From contig JAJUBI010000003.1 in assembly GCA_022419385.1 (NCBI GenBank), positions 1,550,001-1,614,000 on the forward strand: a stretch of DNA of 64,000 nt, read 5' to 3'. Made by a program: the position numbers and the translations under genes. The stretch is from Paraconiothyrium sp. Pb-2020 (taxonomy: Eukaryota > Ascomycota > Dothideomycetes > Pleosporales > Didymosphaeriaceae). Below the pieces are notes generated by a model, which made no database searches, was not told the origin of the DNA, and was given only the letters and a program-made list of their open reading frames with translations. Below, piece after piece: positions 44,107 through 56,760 of this stretch; within the stretch, counting starts at the first letter, position 1; each line of letters opens with the position of its first letter.

Positions 44107-45011
44107 CGCGTCGTGTTTCGGTATCGGTTCGGCGGTGAGCGAGGGTCGTGAAGGGTGCACGGGAATGGATTTGCAGGGGTGCGTCAAAGATGTCGGAAGT
44201 TGCGAGGTCGCGTACAGAAATCGCGAACGGGACCGGTAGGCGCCAAGCTTGATCGCACGACTCCTCCGAATAATCGCCCCCACCTCCCCACACAATAGCG
44301 AGTCGAACGATAGTCGGTATTGGCTTGCTCCTTGGCTCGTTTAACAAGCAGATTTTAGCACAGTGTTGATGAAATTTCTTGCATTGCGTCATATCTGCCT
44401 GCTGGTGCTGCTGCTCGAGGGGGCATGTGCTAATACCCCAAAACAGCTACTACAAATACCGATGGTGTTGACTTCCAAAGACAAGACTGTAGAATTAATC
44501 CATCACATAAAGAGAAGAACACCGAGTTCACAACTGTCAGCTATATTTTTTTTAGGATCCAGAGCTATCGTAAGACCGTCCGCGAGGCTCAACGGAGATC
44601 GAAGCCAGTCTTACCGCTAATCTTGAAGGCGCAGACTGTCTGACGGCTGAGACGTTGTAGACGTGAGACCAAGGAGAACCAAGACTAAAGTCGAAACCCG
44701 TCAAAGGGGAACAACACATACGCAAACTACACGCGTAAGGCTAGGGCTCGATTTACAGACCATGTGCATGGACTCGCAACCCAGAAAAGTCCAATCATAG
44801 TCCAATCATAGTCCAATAATAGACGAAGAATAGTCTCTGAGTGTAATCACCTTCCGCCTTCGTGATACAGCACCCTCTCGGTCCTGGCTGTCCGGGAACG
44901 GCAACACTATACGAGCATTGTATACCAGACCCCTCACCCGCAACCAAAACCCACCGTACTTTTGAATCGCCCTACGTTCAAGGCACTGAGTCTGGGTTTA
45001 CACTATCCATA
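44107..45011. other. Divergent promoter between SWC4 and the short-chain dehydrogenase
   Basis: Contains a short direct repeat (listed separately) and no supported coding sequence. Confidence 0.4.
44789..44822. repeat. Three 11-bp direct repeats (agtccaatcat)
   Basis: Two perfect copies and one copy with a single change (agtccaataat) in tandem. Each holds a CCAAT box core, so a cluster of CCAAT-binding (HAP complex) sites 190 bp before the dehydrogenase start is possible. Confidence 0.6.
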
Positions 45012-45936
45012 ATGGCTTCCTACAAACGTGTTAATGGCGCTGCACTTGTAAATGGCTCAGGATCAGATATGCTCGTACTGCCTTAAAGTTCGATTGCCAG
45101 GCCGTCATATACTTCAGTCTGCTGACTATTCAGGCATGGGGAGGGCCGTCTCGGTCGTCCTATTGGTAGCGGGCATCACCCACCTCTACCTGACTGATCT
45201 GAACAGCACGGGTCTTAAGGGAACCAAGTGCACCATCACATATCTTGACCTGCCATCGCCGCCAACCATAACCCTCATACCCGGTGACATATCCTCTCAA
45301 AATTTCATTTCGATCTTGTTCGGTCACATTCCACAGCTCGACTACGCTGTGAACTGTGCCGGCATTATGGGTGAAACGGGAGCCACTACTGAAGCCACCC
45401 TCGGAGGATTCGACAAGCTTAACGCGGTAAATTATCGGGGATTGTGGATGTACGTAATAGAAGAACTCAAATTGATGCTCAACAACGAGATTAAACCATA
45501 CACCGGCTTCACTCTCTCCTCATCTGAGGCCGAGCGCCGCGGTCAACGCGGCTCCATCGTAAACATTGCCTCTCAACTCGGGCTCGTCGGAAAAACGCAA
45601 GCAGCCGTCTACACTGCGACAAAAGCTGCCGTTTTATCTCTCACACGATCAGATGCTATTGACTACAGCGGGCTGCCGCATCATATCAGGATAAGAAGTG
45701 TGTGTCCTGGGGTGATTGAGACGCCGTTGACGATGAACTCGTATGAGGGAATGAATGGGTTGGAGAAGGCGGTGGGCTTGACGCCGATGGGGAGGATTGG
45801 GTTGCCAACTGAGGTTGCGGACAAAGTGGTTTGGCTGTGCTCGGGTGAGAGTAGCTTTGTTACAGGGAGTGGAGTTGTGGTTGATGGGGTTATGTTATTC
45901 ATTAGGGCGAGGGTATCAGGGCGCCTCGACCAATAA
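45012..45936 (+). pseudogene. Short-chain dehydrogenase/reductase with lost 5' splice site and C-terminal frameshift
   Basis: NAD(P)-dependent oxidoreductase of the classical SDR type. Exon 1 starts at 45012 (MASYKRVNGAALVNGSGS). To complete the nucleotide-binding glycine motif it must be joined at 45066 to 45134 (GMGRAVSVVLLVAGITHLYL), giving GSGSGMG. The 67-bp intervening piece ends CTGACTATTCAG with a good branch site, but begins ATATGC instead of GTATGC. Later motifs are intact: NCAGI, the catalytic Ser (SIVNIASQLG) and Y-x3-K (YTATKAAVLS). At the end, VVVDG meets a run of four G at 45886-45889; one more G would give the usual GGY-type ending with an early stop. As read, the frame runs on to 45936 with foreign residues. 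Both lesions suggest recent decay or sequence error. Confidence 0.72.
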
Positions 45937-46657
45937 AGGGTCTAGGCACACCACTCCTCATCGAAAGCAGCCAGTTGGGCAACGTATATGACCCCAATTC
46001 GATAGGCTTGATGTGTCTCAGACACACACAAACAAGGCACGCAACGCCCAATTGTCACAGGCGAAGCCACAGGCATTTTCTGGAATTTTCAACCTCTCTG
46101 TTCTCAAATCTATCTTTCCTTCCTCCCCACAAACCACCTTTCCCCTCCTGCTCCTCTCTCCTACGCTATCCTCCACTCCGCCATACAAAGGAAAACAAAG
46201 AAAACCTTTAGCCCTTCCCACACGCCACAACACCCATACACCCTCTCAAATAAAAACCCTATAAATCCAGCGCCATAGCTTCATTCGCAACAAAGGCAAC
46301 AGGAAAAGGAAAACACAGATAGATGTATGCTTTGTCCAGGAGGGAGCGGTGCAAGGTGTCGTCCATCATTCCATTACTAACAGTGTCTCCCCAAAGAAAG
46401 AGGAAGGTTTTGCGGTTATCTCCATCCGTCTATAGCAAGCCCAATCATTACAAAATACCTATACAGTAGCTTCAAGGAACGCAAAAACCAATATGATGGG
46501 GGGCGGCCGTCACTTCGCTCAAGGACGGAACTCCAGAATGCAATATGACCGCAAGAAAATGTGATGTCGGAGATTAACGCTGTCTCCGCGCTTGTGCTTG
46601 GTACGCACGCATATCAGACTTCGCATGTAGATGGGACTGCAACGGCAACAAGACCAC
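45937..46657. other. Convergent intergenic region
   Basis: CT/CA-rich sequence (46080-46260) probably belongs to untranslated ends of the flanking convergent genes. The frame at 45975-46264 is low complexity. Confidence 0.4.
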
Positions 46658-48346
46658 CTAGGCCCCGCCTCCACCACAGCAAAGCACGTTCATGAGCTTC
46701 TTTCCAAAGCTCGGCTTGTCAGCCTGCTGTTGCCGGGGTGGCTGGGCGTTAGGACTTTGTACGGGTGTCGCACGGTTGCTCGTCAGGTTCGGCTGGCTGT
46801 GCTGGAACTGGGCTTGCGTAGAGCCTTCCGGTGGTGCGAGCTCGGCTGCGCTCTTCCGCTTGACTGCGTCGGGATGACCTCCGCGTTGTTGGAGATCTCT
46901 TGGGCTTCTTCCGGGCGGGCCTCGAGTCGCTCCGGGCTTTGGAAGATCCGCATTCAATCGGTGATGGTCGATGGGAAGGTGCGTCTTCTGTTGCCTGGCG
47001 TGGGGCTGACCGTGAACGTTGACCGCAGTCGACGAGTTTGGGTTAACGTTGCTGTGGTGCAGTTGCTGGACGGCCGATGGGTGCGACTTCATCTGTTCCC
47101 AGCCCTTGCCGTTGTTGAGCTTCATCCAGTCGTACTCGCCATCTTCGACTTCGCCGGTGCTCTTGAGCGCCTGTGTGAACAGCTCGCGCAGGTAGTCATA
47201 GTCGGGGGTATCCTCGAAACCGAGGTTACGAACATAGCTTAGGTACTTGTTGAACTCCTCTGCGAAGATTAGTAGACACTCAATTGGGTCCTCAGACTGA
47301 CGTACCAGGAAAGCTATCACACAGATCCTTGATCGGCGTCGTCTGCTTCTTCTCACCAATCTTCTCATACTTTTGCTTATTCGTGGCCGCCTTGAGGCCC
47401 TGCCATGGGAGCCCGCCTCGGAGGAAGTACATGAAAACGTGACCAAGCGCCTCCAAGTCATCTCGTCGCGACTGCTCTCTTCCGAGATGAGTGTTGATAC
47501 TCATGTATCGTGCGGTTCCGGAGAGAGACTTTCGTTCTCTGTACGGGATGTGCTGCTTTGTTTTGGGATCGCGGTACTGCTTGGCCATGCCGAAGTCGAC
47601 AACGTGAATGACGTTAGCGGCCTTGGAACCGGGTCGGCCAATGAGGAAGTTGTCGGGCTTGATATCTCGGTAGATAAGGTTCTTCTCGTGAATGGTTTGT
47701 ACACGGGACAACTAGGCAAATTTAGATGAAGAAGGGCGGTAGAATGAAGGGTTACCGACCATTTGCTTGGCTACCATGACCACGGTCTTGATGGAGAACT
47801 TCCGGTTGCAGTGGTCGAAAAGATCTTCCAAGCTGGGGCCTAGCAGGTCAATGACCAATATGTTGTGAAGACCCTCCTGCCCGAAGTAGTAGACATTGGG
47901 AATGCCAGCTGTAACGTCGTCAGCTCATATCAAGCGGTCGAACCAGGTCTTTGGGAACGTCATGAACGACAGCTAGGCCAGAACGGCGTGTACGGTACGG
48001 CGATGCCAGGAACACTGTACGGCAACTGAGGTGATTTCGAAGGTCGCACAGAGACAGCCAGGTGCCTTGTGGAGTGGGCAGCTGGGATGTTTCCATTGAG
48101 GCATCGCGTGCGTCAAAGGCAACGGAAAGGGGTTTACTTACGGCATCCCACAAGGATCTTGTACGTGCGGTACTCATCGCGCAGCTGGGGAGCGTCGCTC
48201 TTGCGCGGCTCGAACTTGATGGCGACCTGCTGCTGGTTGAGCAGGTTGGTGCCTTCGAAAATGACGCCGAAGGAGCCCTCGCCAATCTTCTTGCCGACGC
48301 GGTAGTGCACGCCCACGACGTTGGACGAGCTGCTGCCGGATGCCAT
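46658..48346 (-). CDS. Casein kinase I, plasma-membrane YCK1/2 type
   Basis: Exons 48142-48346, 47760-47908, 47306-47711 and 46658-47259 (introns 233, 48 and 46 bp) give 453 aa. The start MASGSSSSNVVGVHYRVGKK leads into the glycine loop IGEGSFGVIF and the VAIKFEPR lysine. The catalytic loop is YRDIKPDNFLI and the activation segment DFGMAKQYRD. The CK1-specific motif SINTHLGREQSRRDD follows, then GFEDTPDYDYLREL at the end of the kinase domain. The tail is Gln/Pro/His-rich and ends KKLMNVLCCGGGGA, whose CysCys pair is the expected palmitoylation site for plasma-membrane attachment as in yeast Yck1/Yck2. These kinases act in septation, endocytosis and glucose sensing. Intron 2 uses a GTCGGT donor. 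Intact. Confidence 0.93.
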
Positions 48347-49790
48347 TGTGCCGGTCGTGTGATGTCTTCAGCTAAGAAGAGGTGTCGACGACGGGGTCGG
48401 GCCGCAGCCGTGACAGAGGCTGGGGGGCTAAGCAGGCGACACGGCGGAGATGAAGAGGGTGCGGTCGCTGGGTCCGGGGGGAGGAAGCAGCAGCGTTGGG
48501 CGGCGAGGCAAGAATGCGAGTGCAGCTACGAGGCTGTCGACTCTAGGAGCGCTGCGTGCGTGAAGAATGCGGCGGGAGTGAGAATGAGAGTGTCGTTGGC
48601 GATGGGGTCGGTGTAGGAAGTTTGGCAGAAGGGGCGGGCTGGGATGCGAGGGTCAAGGCGCTAAGGTCAGCGCACGGGCACGAACCGCATTGGCATTCAC
48701 GCAGGGTGAACGACCCGAGTCTGGTCAGAGACGGACCGGCCAGGCGACAGGCACAGCCGCCGTCCAAGACTTGCAGTTGGCTGTTTCATCTCGGTGCGCC
48801 GGCCAGCATTCTAATTCTCCAGACCTCTCGCCGCTGAGCCACTGCGCCGACGTGCACCCAGCTGCACATGCATTGAGGCTGCGCGTAACTGGCGGCAAGC
48901 GCTCCCCAGACGCAATGCGGAAGGTGCTATCGTCTATTTTGGACGGTGGAGCCACGTGACGTGCAATCTCACAGTGTTGATGCCACGGCTCCGTTCCGCT
49001 GTGTATGCATTGCGTTGTCGTGTCAGAAGCACCGCCATCGTCGGTACCGCTCCATGTGCTGGCATCCCAATGTACACGCCCCTCAGGCACAGCGCACTCG
49101 CCCCTGCTGGTGCGACGGCTTCTGCCCTGTTGTCCGCTCGCCAGCCGCAGTCGCGCCGTTGCTCTGTAGCGCTCTCTAGGTTTTGCGGTCGCAACGGTCG
49201 AGAACTGCCCTGCTAGCTCCGTCCTCTTCCAGTGTCCAGGTGCCTGACAGCTCGACAACGAAAATCCCTACGAACTGACATCATGGCAGTTGTTTAGCTT
49301 TTGTTTACGGCAGAGATCGTGAGAAAGGCCCCCTACACGCACCGCGCGGAGGTACGATACTCTTCGCGGGCCTATCATCTCATCTCGCTTCAGCCACACC
49401 GTCTCCTACTGCCCCATATTTCGCAACGTTGATCGCAGGTTCCAGACTTCAATGACGCGAGGCCCGTCGACTTGCTTTCACCAAAGGATACGAGTATATA
49501 CACACGTGAATGAACAGATTCCTGCAGCTCATTCGAGCCCAGTTCAATTCGGCCAAAGTCTCTTGAAGGCTTCAACTATTGTACAAATGAGATGAACAAT
49601 AAGACAATGGTGAGCAATCCGCTCGTCGAGACTGCCGCGCGTGCAATATTCTGGCGCGGCTACAGTAACAAACGCCAGGCCCAATGCTAATACTGACCCC
49701 GATGCCGAACCAAAACACACGATCTGCCCCGAAGCGCAATCTTAATAAAATTTCCTGGCACGAACAAAAAATGATCCATACCAGTTCGCT
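48347..49790. other. Intergenic between casein kinase start and nucleoporin end
   Basis: GC-rich promoter of the kinase, including CCACGTGACGTG at 48953-48964, a combined E-box/CRE-like sequence. Overlapping open frames are not supported. Confidence 0.4.
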
Positions 49791-52700
49791 CTACGAACCC
49801 TGCATCTCCACATCATCATGATCCACGTCCTGTTCGCGTTGCTCTGCAGTGCCCAACGCTCCGACTACCGGCCCCACACCCTCGGACATCGGCTCTGCCC
49901 CGGTCGGTTCCTGCAGGATCGGATCGCGCTCACCATACTGATGTTCTGCATGAGCGAGAGACGTACCGGCCGCTACAGTCCTATCAAACCATTCTTCTAA
50001 GCGGTGCTTTTCAATAAGCTCGTCAAGGATGTTTTCGTCTGACAGGTTGTCCTGGATGATCGGTCTCCGTAGATCTTCCTCGGGAAAGCGCAGACAGAAC
50101 TCGCCGTCAGTGCAGCCCGAGCCAAACATGTCACGTACTCGTCGAGGTCGCACGTTCTTGAATATCCCTGTCTCATCTGCGTTTTGTCAGCGCCATGTTT
50201 CCTCTATATGCAAGAAATAGGCATGCTTACCGTGTAGTGTCCACTCAGTCAATGTCCTGATTGTTGATCCCGCAATGGTTTGGCCAAGGTATTCGGTCAT
50301 TGACTCGCCTGACAGATTCTGAGTCCGGTCAATTTCTGCCCAGTCATCTTGCAGCAGAATTCTCTTCCATATCAAGCCGGGTAGGCCTTTACCGACTGTT
50401 CGCTGAAGATTGTTCATCGCAAGGAACCTTAGAGCCAACGCAAAGGGGTTCCACAACTCGGCATCGGCGTCAGTCGCATCATTGAAGTTCATCAGAGTCA
50501 GAACGTCGATGAACAGACATGGCTCTAACACTTGATGTTGAACAAGCTGCTCAAAACCTTGTTGAAGGAGATGCTGGAGAGTGGGTCGCTCGGACAGGCG
50601 ACCTTGCCCGTATTCAGTCATAAGCAGCTGCACAGCAGATTCGTCATCCATTGCTGTGATGATGGTAGGGTGAACATATTCGTAGAGCTGAGCTTGGATA
50701 CTTGCCACCTCTAGGTCGTTCTCGATCTGATATTGGAACTTCTGGCCCTTCTGGAGGCTCTTTTGGAGCTTCGCGCGTCTGCTCTCGCTTGTCAAATCCG
50801 ATTCGATATCTTCGGCGTCCTGTTCTTGCTGTGCCAGTGCGGACAGCTTGGCTATGGACAACTCCACAGTATTGCACCAGCTATTGGGCTCTTGTTGACT
50901 AGCAGTTTGTAACTCCGTTGCGGCCACGCTGTACGAGTTTTCGCCACAGATGTTGTTGATCCAGCTCAGTCTAGAGCGCGAAGGGTCTGCACCCAAGAAC
51001 TTTGAGAGTGACTTTTGAAAGTCCTCGTCTTCCTCCCGTGCCTTTTTCAATAGAAGTCCTGATTGTCCCATGGCGATGTATTTCGAGAAATATGCGTCGG
51101 CAAACTGCTCATTGTATCGCTTGAAGCAAGAAGTCACGCGGTCCTTGATACGTTGAAGCTTCAAGTTGATCTCAGTTTCCATCATCTTACTATGATTTTC
51201 GGCCTTTGCTTCCTCGAGATACAGTGTCTCCTCCCAAATGAGGTCCACCAAAGTCGACATATCGTGATAGTGCTCGGCAAGGTTCATACCTTCTGTAGCC
51301 AGACCGATGCCCGCTAGGTGGTAGATCTGCTTCGGCCGAACGTTTGTATTCCACTCCTCTCTTAAGCTCATACCTGTCGACCGCTTCTTCTCGTCGCTCT
51401 GGTCGAGCGCCCATCGGAAGCGTTCGATGTGAGTTTGGCAGCTTATCCGTACAAGGCGCGGATTGTGTTGGGCAACCTCCCCGGCAACAGCTTCCTCTTC
51501 GCGTTTCTCGTAGCAGTCATCTGCATATTTGCGACCTGCGTCCACGATGCTCCGAACGGAAGCCGTGAGATTGTGAGTCGAGGTCCAAACGTTCTGTGGC
51601 ATCTTGTCATAGCCCTGCCCTGGTCGCAAGATGCCATCGCTGTCTAGGGACTCTGCATCTAGGCCGTACTGCTCAATGTTCTCTCTTCGGAAGCTAAAGG
51701 CAGTCTCGAACGCAGTGAGCATGACCTCGTCAGCTTCGCGCAAGCGTTGCATGATTGATTTGAGGGACGTTGCACAATCCGGAGCGATATAGAAGAGCCT
51801 GAAATAGTTCCATGTCCAAGGTAGCAAGATGTCGAGTGATTCGATGTCTTTCAGGAAAAACTGCCGAACCGGATCCTTCTCGCCTTTGGTCTCATCGATC
51901 GGTGTCTTAAACTTTTCGTGGAGCGCCTTGATAATGTCGACCATGATGTTCTTCTCGGGGAACAGGTCGGGATGTGTCTCTTGTTTCCGCAGTTGCTTCT
52001 GGTACCAGTCCCAGATGTTTATGGCAGCAGCAAGCTTCTCAGCATGCCACAACAATTGCCACCTACCTAAGAAGGACAAATCAGGGAACTGTGTTCGTAG
52101 ATGCGAATTTAACGTTTGGAGAGCGAGGGCTCGTTTGCGAAGTTGATCTTCCAACATTAACGAATTCCCTTCCAGCTGTTCAAAGGCTGATGCCAGAACA
52201 CCTTGGCTGATTCTGATCGCGGCGTTTTCTACTTCAGCCTGGCTGAAAGAGTACCTTCCCTTTGTAGCAAAGTCTAGAATGTTTCCAGGCACCGTGCTGA
52301 AAAAGGTCGCTTGCTGTAGTTTGCTCCTAGCACTGACTTTTGAAAGCACCTTTGATTCGTCACCGTATGCGTTGATCTGGAGGATACCAAAGTCTTGGAT
52401 GAAGAATATGGCACTGCTGGTTTGGTTCTTCCGCCCGGCTGGCTCTAAAGCATGTCCTACAGATCGCACATGGGCGCCAGATCTGAAGTATATACAATCT
52501 TGGTACGGTAAGACGGGTATCCCAGAGTCAGCGACAAGTTGGGCTTCCGGGCTTTCCTCCGGTTGGGTAAGCGAAGCTACAACTACAGCATCTGGAAATT
52601 GTACGAGTGCAGTATGACCAGGCTCCGGCAAGAGGAGCGTTCCGGTAGATTCTTTTGGTAGTTGCGCTGGCTGATAATTGCTTAACGGAATCGCGAGGCT

Positions 52701-54046
52701 GACTATCACGTTTTCTTCCGTTATATCCACCTCCAAGAGGAAGTGGTTCAACATGTTGCGTCCAGAAAGAGCCACAAGAACCAGTACATCGGTTACACCG
52801 GGTTCTTGAGAACGGCCTCGGATCGAGAAATCCAATATCTGAATGTCTTGTTGCCCGCGCATCTCTGGCGGGCTCCCTTGTTGTAGTGTACTCAGTATCT
52901 TCTCCCGCGCATCGATTTCGCGCTTGAATATCTGCTGTCCGGACCAACTTAAGTCCCACAATTGGAATAGACCGTTCCCAGTGGCGGCGATGACTTCCAT
53001 TTGGCCTTTGGATTCGGATAGATGTGCCTTTACTGATGCGATGGTCTTCCGAATGGCGCCGCCGAGTAGGCCTTTCAAGCTGAACAAACTGCTGGAGGAC
53101 CCGTTGGGACTGTTGAGCACGTTGGTGGTGATGCTCGGTCGACCTTGAGCATCCCTCAGCGTGAGTTGCGCAAGTCGACCGCTGCTCAAGACGAGGATGT
53201 AACCTGCATGATCCACGTCCACGATCTTCGTGATTCGTTCCCCGGAGTATAGTTTTAGTGCGCCTTCTATGCCCTGCCTGCGCTGAGTGAAGAGGGAGCG
53301 CGTCTCGGCGCTGTCTATATTCTCCCAGAACACGATCTTTCCGGTTGATGGTGCGACAGCAACGACACCGAAGTCGTTTGTCGGACCATTGCGTACGATC
53401 TGCCCAAGTGGTAGAGGCTCGATGTTCTTCAAAGCGGGCGGTAGGGGGAGAGCGAGGATCTTGGAGACGCCGGTCGCGCCGGCGTAGTCCCACAGGAGGG
53501 CTTGGTCGGACGTTAATGCAAGCGCGAGCCCAGCTACCGGTAGAGCAGAGGCGCTGAATGGAGCTATGTAGGGGTCAGTGGAGGAGACGAATGGTTGCAG
53601 GAAGGCGACTGCAACGTACTGGACCCGCCAGTGAGGGCTGATGGGAAGCTAGGCAGCCTCTTGACGCTGTAGTTTTCGCATTTATTCTATGCATGAAAGT
53701 ATCAGCAAGAGTGTTCCATGTTCATGGTAGCTGCACCCACCAGATATAAAGCAATATCTTCTTTGAATACGCGCTTTACAGCTCCCTTCTTTTCGCGAAC
53801 CGGCATGTCTAACAGCACCAAGCTTGAGTCGACGCTGCCGTGGCCTGCATGTCCATTGAGGCGTATGGTCTCTTTGCCATTATCGTCGATCGTTTCGTCT
53901 CCCACGGATACAAAAGTATCGTCGCCCAGTTTGCTACGCTTCCTTCGGGGCTGCTGTTGCTGCGGTTCGGTCGAGTTGCGCGGGCGCCGGCGCGGGTTCC
54001 GTTGCGAGCTGCGCACACTCTGGAGTGAAGCCTCGGGAGAAAACAT
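49791..54046 (-). CDS. Nucleoporin of the Nup133 family
   Basis: Exons 53741-54046, 53620-53686, 50231-53563 and 49791-50176 (introns 54, 56 and 54 bp) give 1363 aa, the usual size. Nup133 is the membrane-facing tip of the Y-complex scaffold of the nuclear pore. The N-terminus is basic with RRRPRNSTEPQQQQPRRKRS. Junctions read DIALYLNKCENYSVKRLP and LTGGSTPFSASALPVAGLAL. The beta-propeller region contains LWDYAGATGVSKILALP, IVFWENIDSA and IEVIAATGNGLFQLWDLSW-like blocks (about 250 codons in). The C-terminal half is a helical stack (YLEEAKAENHSKMMETEINL). The last exon carries FCLRFPEEDLRRPIIQDNL and DELIEKHRLEEWFD. Introns 2 and 3 have clear CTGAC branch sites. Intact. Confidence 0.88.
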
Positions 54047-54975
54047 GATGCGCGAACAAGGTCGAGAGTTGCGCGATGCGCCGCCGATCGCGTGATGCGG
54101 TTGCGGTGTTGACTGACTTGTATGCGCTGTATGTTTTCGACCATTGGAAAGCTCGGACAGGGATGTGGCCCTGGCACGGGGTTAACGGGCAGGCGCGACT
54201 CAAACAAAGTCCACCTCAAAACCGCTCTGTGCTACCCTACAACACGTTATGCACATACCAGCCATCTAAAAGTCTCTGTCCAGGTGCGCCTCGTATAGAG
54301 ATGCTGTTGTAACGATAGGGAAATATTGCAACCCCCAGGTATTTGCAGCGTCAGTCTTTAGAGTGCCCCTTGACTGCTAAATATACCCGCCTCTTACAGG
54401 TATTGGCTTTTCCAGCCTTGGAGGGTCACCTTTACTCATCAGGGGCCATTGGATTGGGCTTTACTAGAGCAGTTCTTCGTATGACGCGATGTACCGGTAT
54501 CCGCCGTGGGGGGGGGGGGGGGGGGACTCTCTGGTCAGTCGACACAAGATCAATACGTACTATGCAGAAGATACTACTCCATGCGTTCATGTTGTTATGC
54601 TTCACGGCATCGATATCCTTGTGTGGTGGAGATGATACATCCATTTCGTTATTTTACATTATAGGTCATGTAACATTCATAAAACCCATACCTATCGAAG
54701 AGAACCAGGGTAAAGAGAGATGAGACGACGCCAATTCCCAAACGCCATAGGCGCTGTGCCACCAGCACGCCCCGGCAGAAAGCATAGTACATAATGTTGT
54801 CACTGTTTGCCCGGCAATCGGGAGTTCCCCTTACAGACCACCATACCCGGAACATAGGCTTCGTCAGCTTCCAACGAGTGAACGTGCCAGTTGACCCGCA
54901 GTGAACGATACTCATGCCCGTGATAGGTGTGTCTCACGTCCGTCCGGTCCCCAGTAGTCTCTGTCGAGTACTAGC
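54047..54975. other. Intergenic with an 18-G homopolymer
   Basis: A run of 18 consecutive G lies at 54508-54525. Otherwise no supported coding sequence. Confidence 0.5.
54508..54525 (+). repeat. Poly-G tract (18 G)
   Basis: Uninterrupted G run, long for a nuclear intergenic region; could form G-quadruplex structure, and length may be unreliable. Confidence 0.85.
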
Positions 54976-55629
54976 TTAGATCTTCTTGACGGCGTCCTCC
55001 TCTTCAATGGTGTTAGAGCTGGAGGTGGTGCTCTCCTTGTCCAACTCGGCGCCCATGGGGCCATGAAGCTCCTCCTCAAAGACAGGCTCAGGCTCGATGG
55101 TCTCAAACTTGGTCTTGAAGTCCCGGATGGGGTTCGTGCTGGAGTTGCTTCGGCGACGAGCATTGGCTATGTTGTAGCTCATGTCCTCAACTTCATCACC
55201 GGCTTGACCCCTATCAAGAAGAAGCAGTTAGTACATATACACAACAAGTGAGGGGATAATCTGAAGTAACGTGGGGACCCGGATCTCGCCGTTGAGGGGT
55301 GTTCAGCATTGGCCCGAAGCTTGAGATTGTAGTGAGGGTGGGGAAGAACGTTCGACTCACCAGTTGCCTTTGCCACCGCCGTTCTTCTTGGTCTTGTTGG
55401 GGTCCTCATTGGCATGACCTGACTTGGCGAAGTATCGAGGAAGGTGCTCCTCAGGGTGAGCGGACCCATCAGCGAGGCCAGCATGGTCGCGGTCAGTGTA
55501 CTTGTGGGAGCGCGTCACTGCTCAATGGTCAGCATTGAAGCTCATGGGTTGCTGCACGTGCAAGGGCTATGTCTGGGAGGCATTGAGACGTGCGCGTCTA
55601 CGCAAGCCCTTGTCGGTGTTTCCTGACAT
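54976..55629 (-). CDS. STF2/TMA10-like stress protein
   Basis: Small hydrophilic protein related to yeast Stf2/Tma10, an ATP-synthase-inhibitor stabiliser and desiccation-tolerance hydrophilin. Exon 3 (54976-55210) and exon 2 (55361-55517) are firm: YTDRDHAGLADGSAHPEEHL, PRYFAKSGHANEDPNKTKKN, then GGGKGNWGQAGDEVEDMSYN and NARRRSNSS. Introns are 150 bp (GTGAGT) and about 84 bp (GTAGAC donor). Exon 1 is probably 55602-55629 (MSGNTDKGL), giving 139 aa; a second donor a few bases on would lengthen it slightly. The tail is acidic (FETIEPEPVFEEELHGP). Two AGGGG (STRE-type) cores occur in its leader/upstream at about 55754 and 55879, and a TATA-like tatatata at 56085-56093. Confidence 0.82.
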
Positions 55630-56760
55630 AAAGGGAGGTTTGTACAGAAGCGGCGGTCTGCGGAAGGAACGGCAGCACATACTGATTGATTCTTTGATTG
55701 ATCGAGAAGAGTAGTGAGGTGAAGACGAGAGTGTGATTCTGGAAGCTGGTGAGGGGATGTCGGGAGTCAAGTAGTTAGCACCGGTGGAGAGCTCTAGAAG
55801 GTAGTCAGTGGCCATCACGAGACACATCAGCTCGGACCAATGACAGCAGATGTCGGTCCGATCCTGGAGCCACGGTTGAGGGGTGCGGGCCTCAAACATC
55901 CGTACCTTGCAGCTCAGCTTGTTGGATTGAGCAAGAGTGTCGAGTTCTGATTGATCTGAGCTCTCGTCTGGAGCGTTTGGGGCACGGGCGGTGAGATGAT
56001 GATGGTGAAGCTCGGACAAAGACGAAGCACGCGAGCGGGCAATTGCAGAAGAGACCCCGCTTTTGATGCAACAGCCTCCCTTATATATATTGGATGCAGC
56101 TATCTGTGAGGCTCCCCGTGCTCTGGAACCCTCCCTGCGGCCCGAGAGATGCATTGTGCTCGCAATCGGGGCATGTTGTGAGGCGATGCGCGGTCCCTGG
56201 ACACGGTTCAGAATGGGTCGCTACGTCACACTAGCTGTGTGATGCTCGTGTGAGCAATGTGACGATAAACAATGCCTCACACGGGCAAGAGCGACCCGGC
56301 AGCCATCGGAAAGCGTGCAGGGAGCCTTTGCAACCCTCAACACACAATTGCACCTGTGCCGAACAGCCATCGCAGCGCGTCCGCAAGCTGGGTCGCTTTG
56401 GTGGCGTTTTTACCCCAGACTTTCGAAGTGGGTCTGTCTTGAGCTGGGCGTCGTCGGCGCAGCGAGCGTCCCCGCTCTCGCCGAGCGCCGAGGATATCAC
56501 CTGACATTCCTGCTTACGCATCGACATGTGTCGCAGGTGGGGTGATTGGTAGGTTGGGCTTCTCCGAGCGCCGCAGAGCGAGTCCTAAAAAAGTTCGAAG
56601 GTACGAACAGCGCGCTCGGAACCGAAGCCTGCTTGCTAATACAACAGACCGACCTCTGCCTCTACCTTTACTCTTCGCCTTACTGCCTCTCGCCAGCCGC
56701 ACGGTTTCGCACACTCTCTCGCCACGTCAACTTGGTTTTCGCGAGGCAACCAACCCCGCC
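55630..56760. other. Divergent promoter region, STF2-like and DRE2 genes
   Basis: Includes the STF2-like leader (with an upstream open frame that I do not call) and the DRE2 promoter with a CT-rich leader (56640-56760). Confidence 0.45.

Noticed and set aside
55567..56154. 195-codon frame ending MSGNTDKGL...
   Set aside because: Upstream part is leader of the STF2-like gene; only the last codons before the splice donor are coding.
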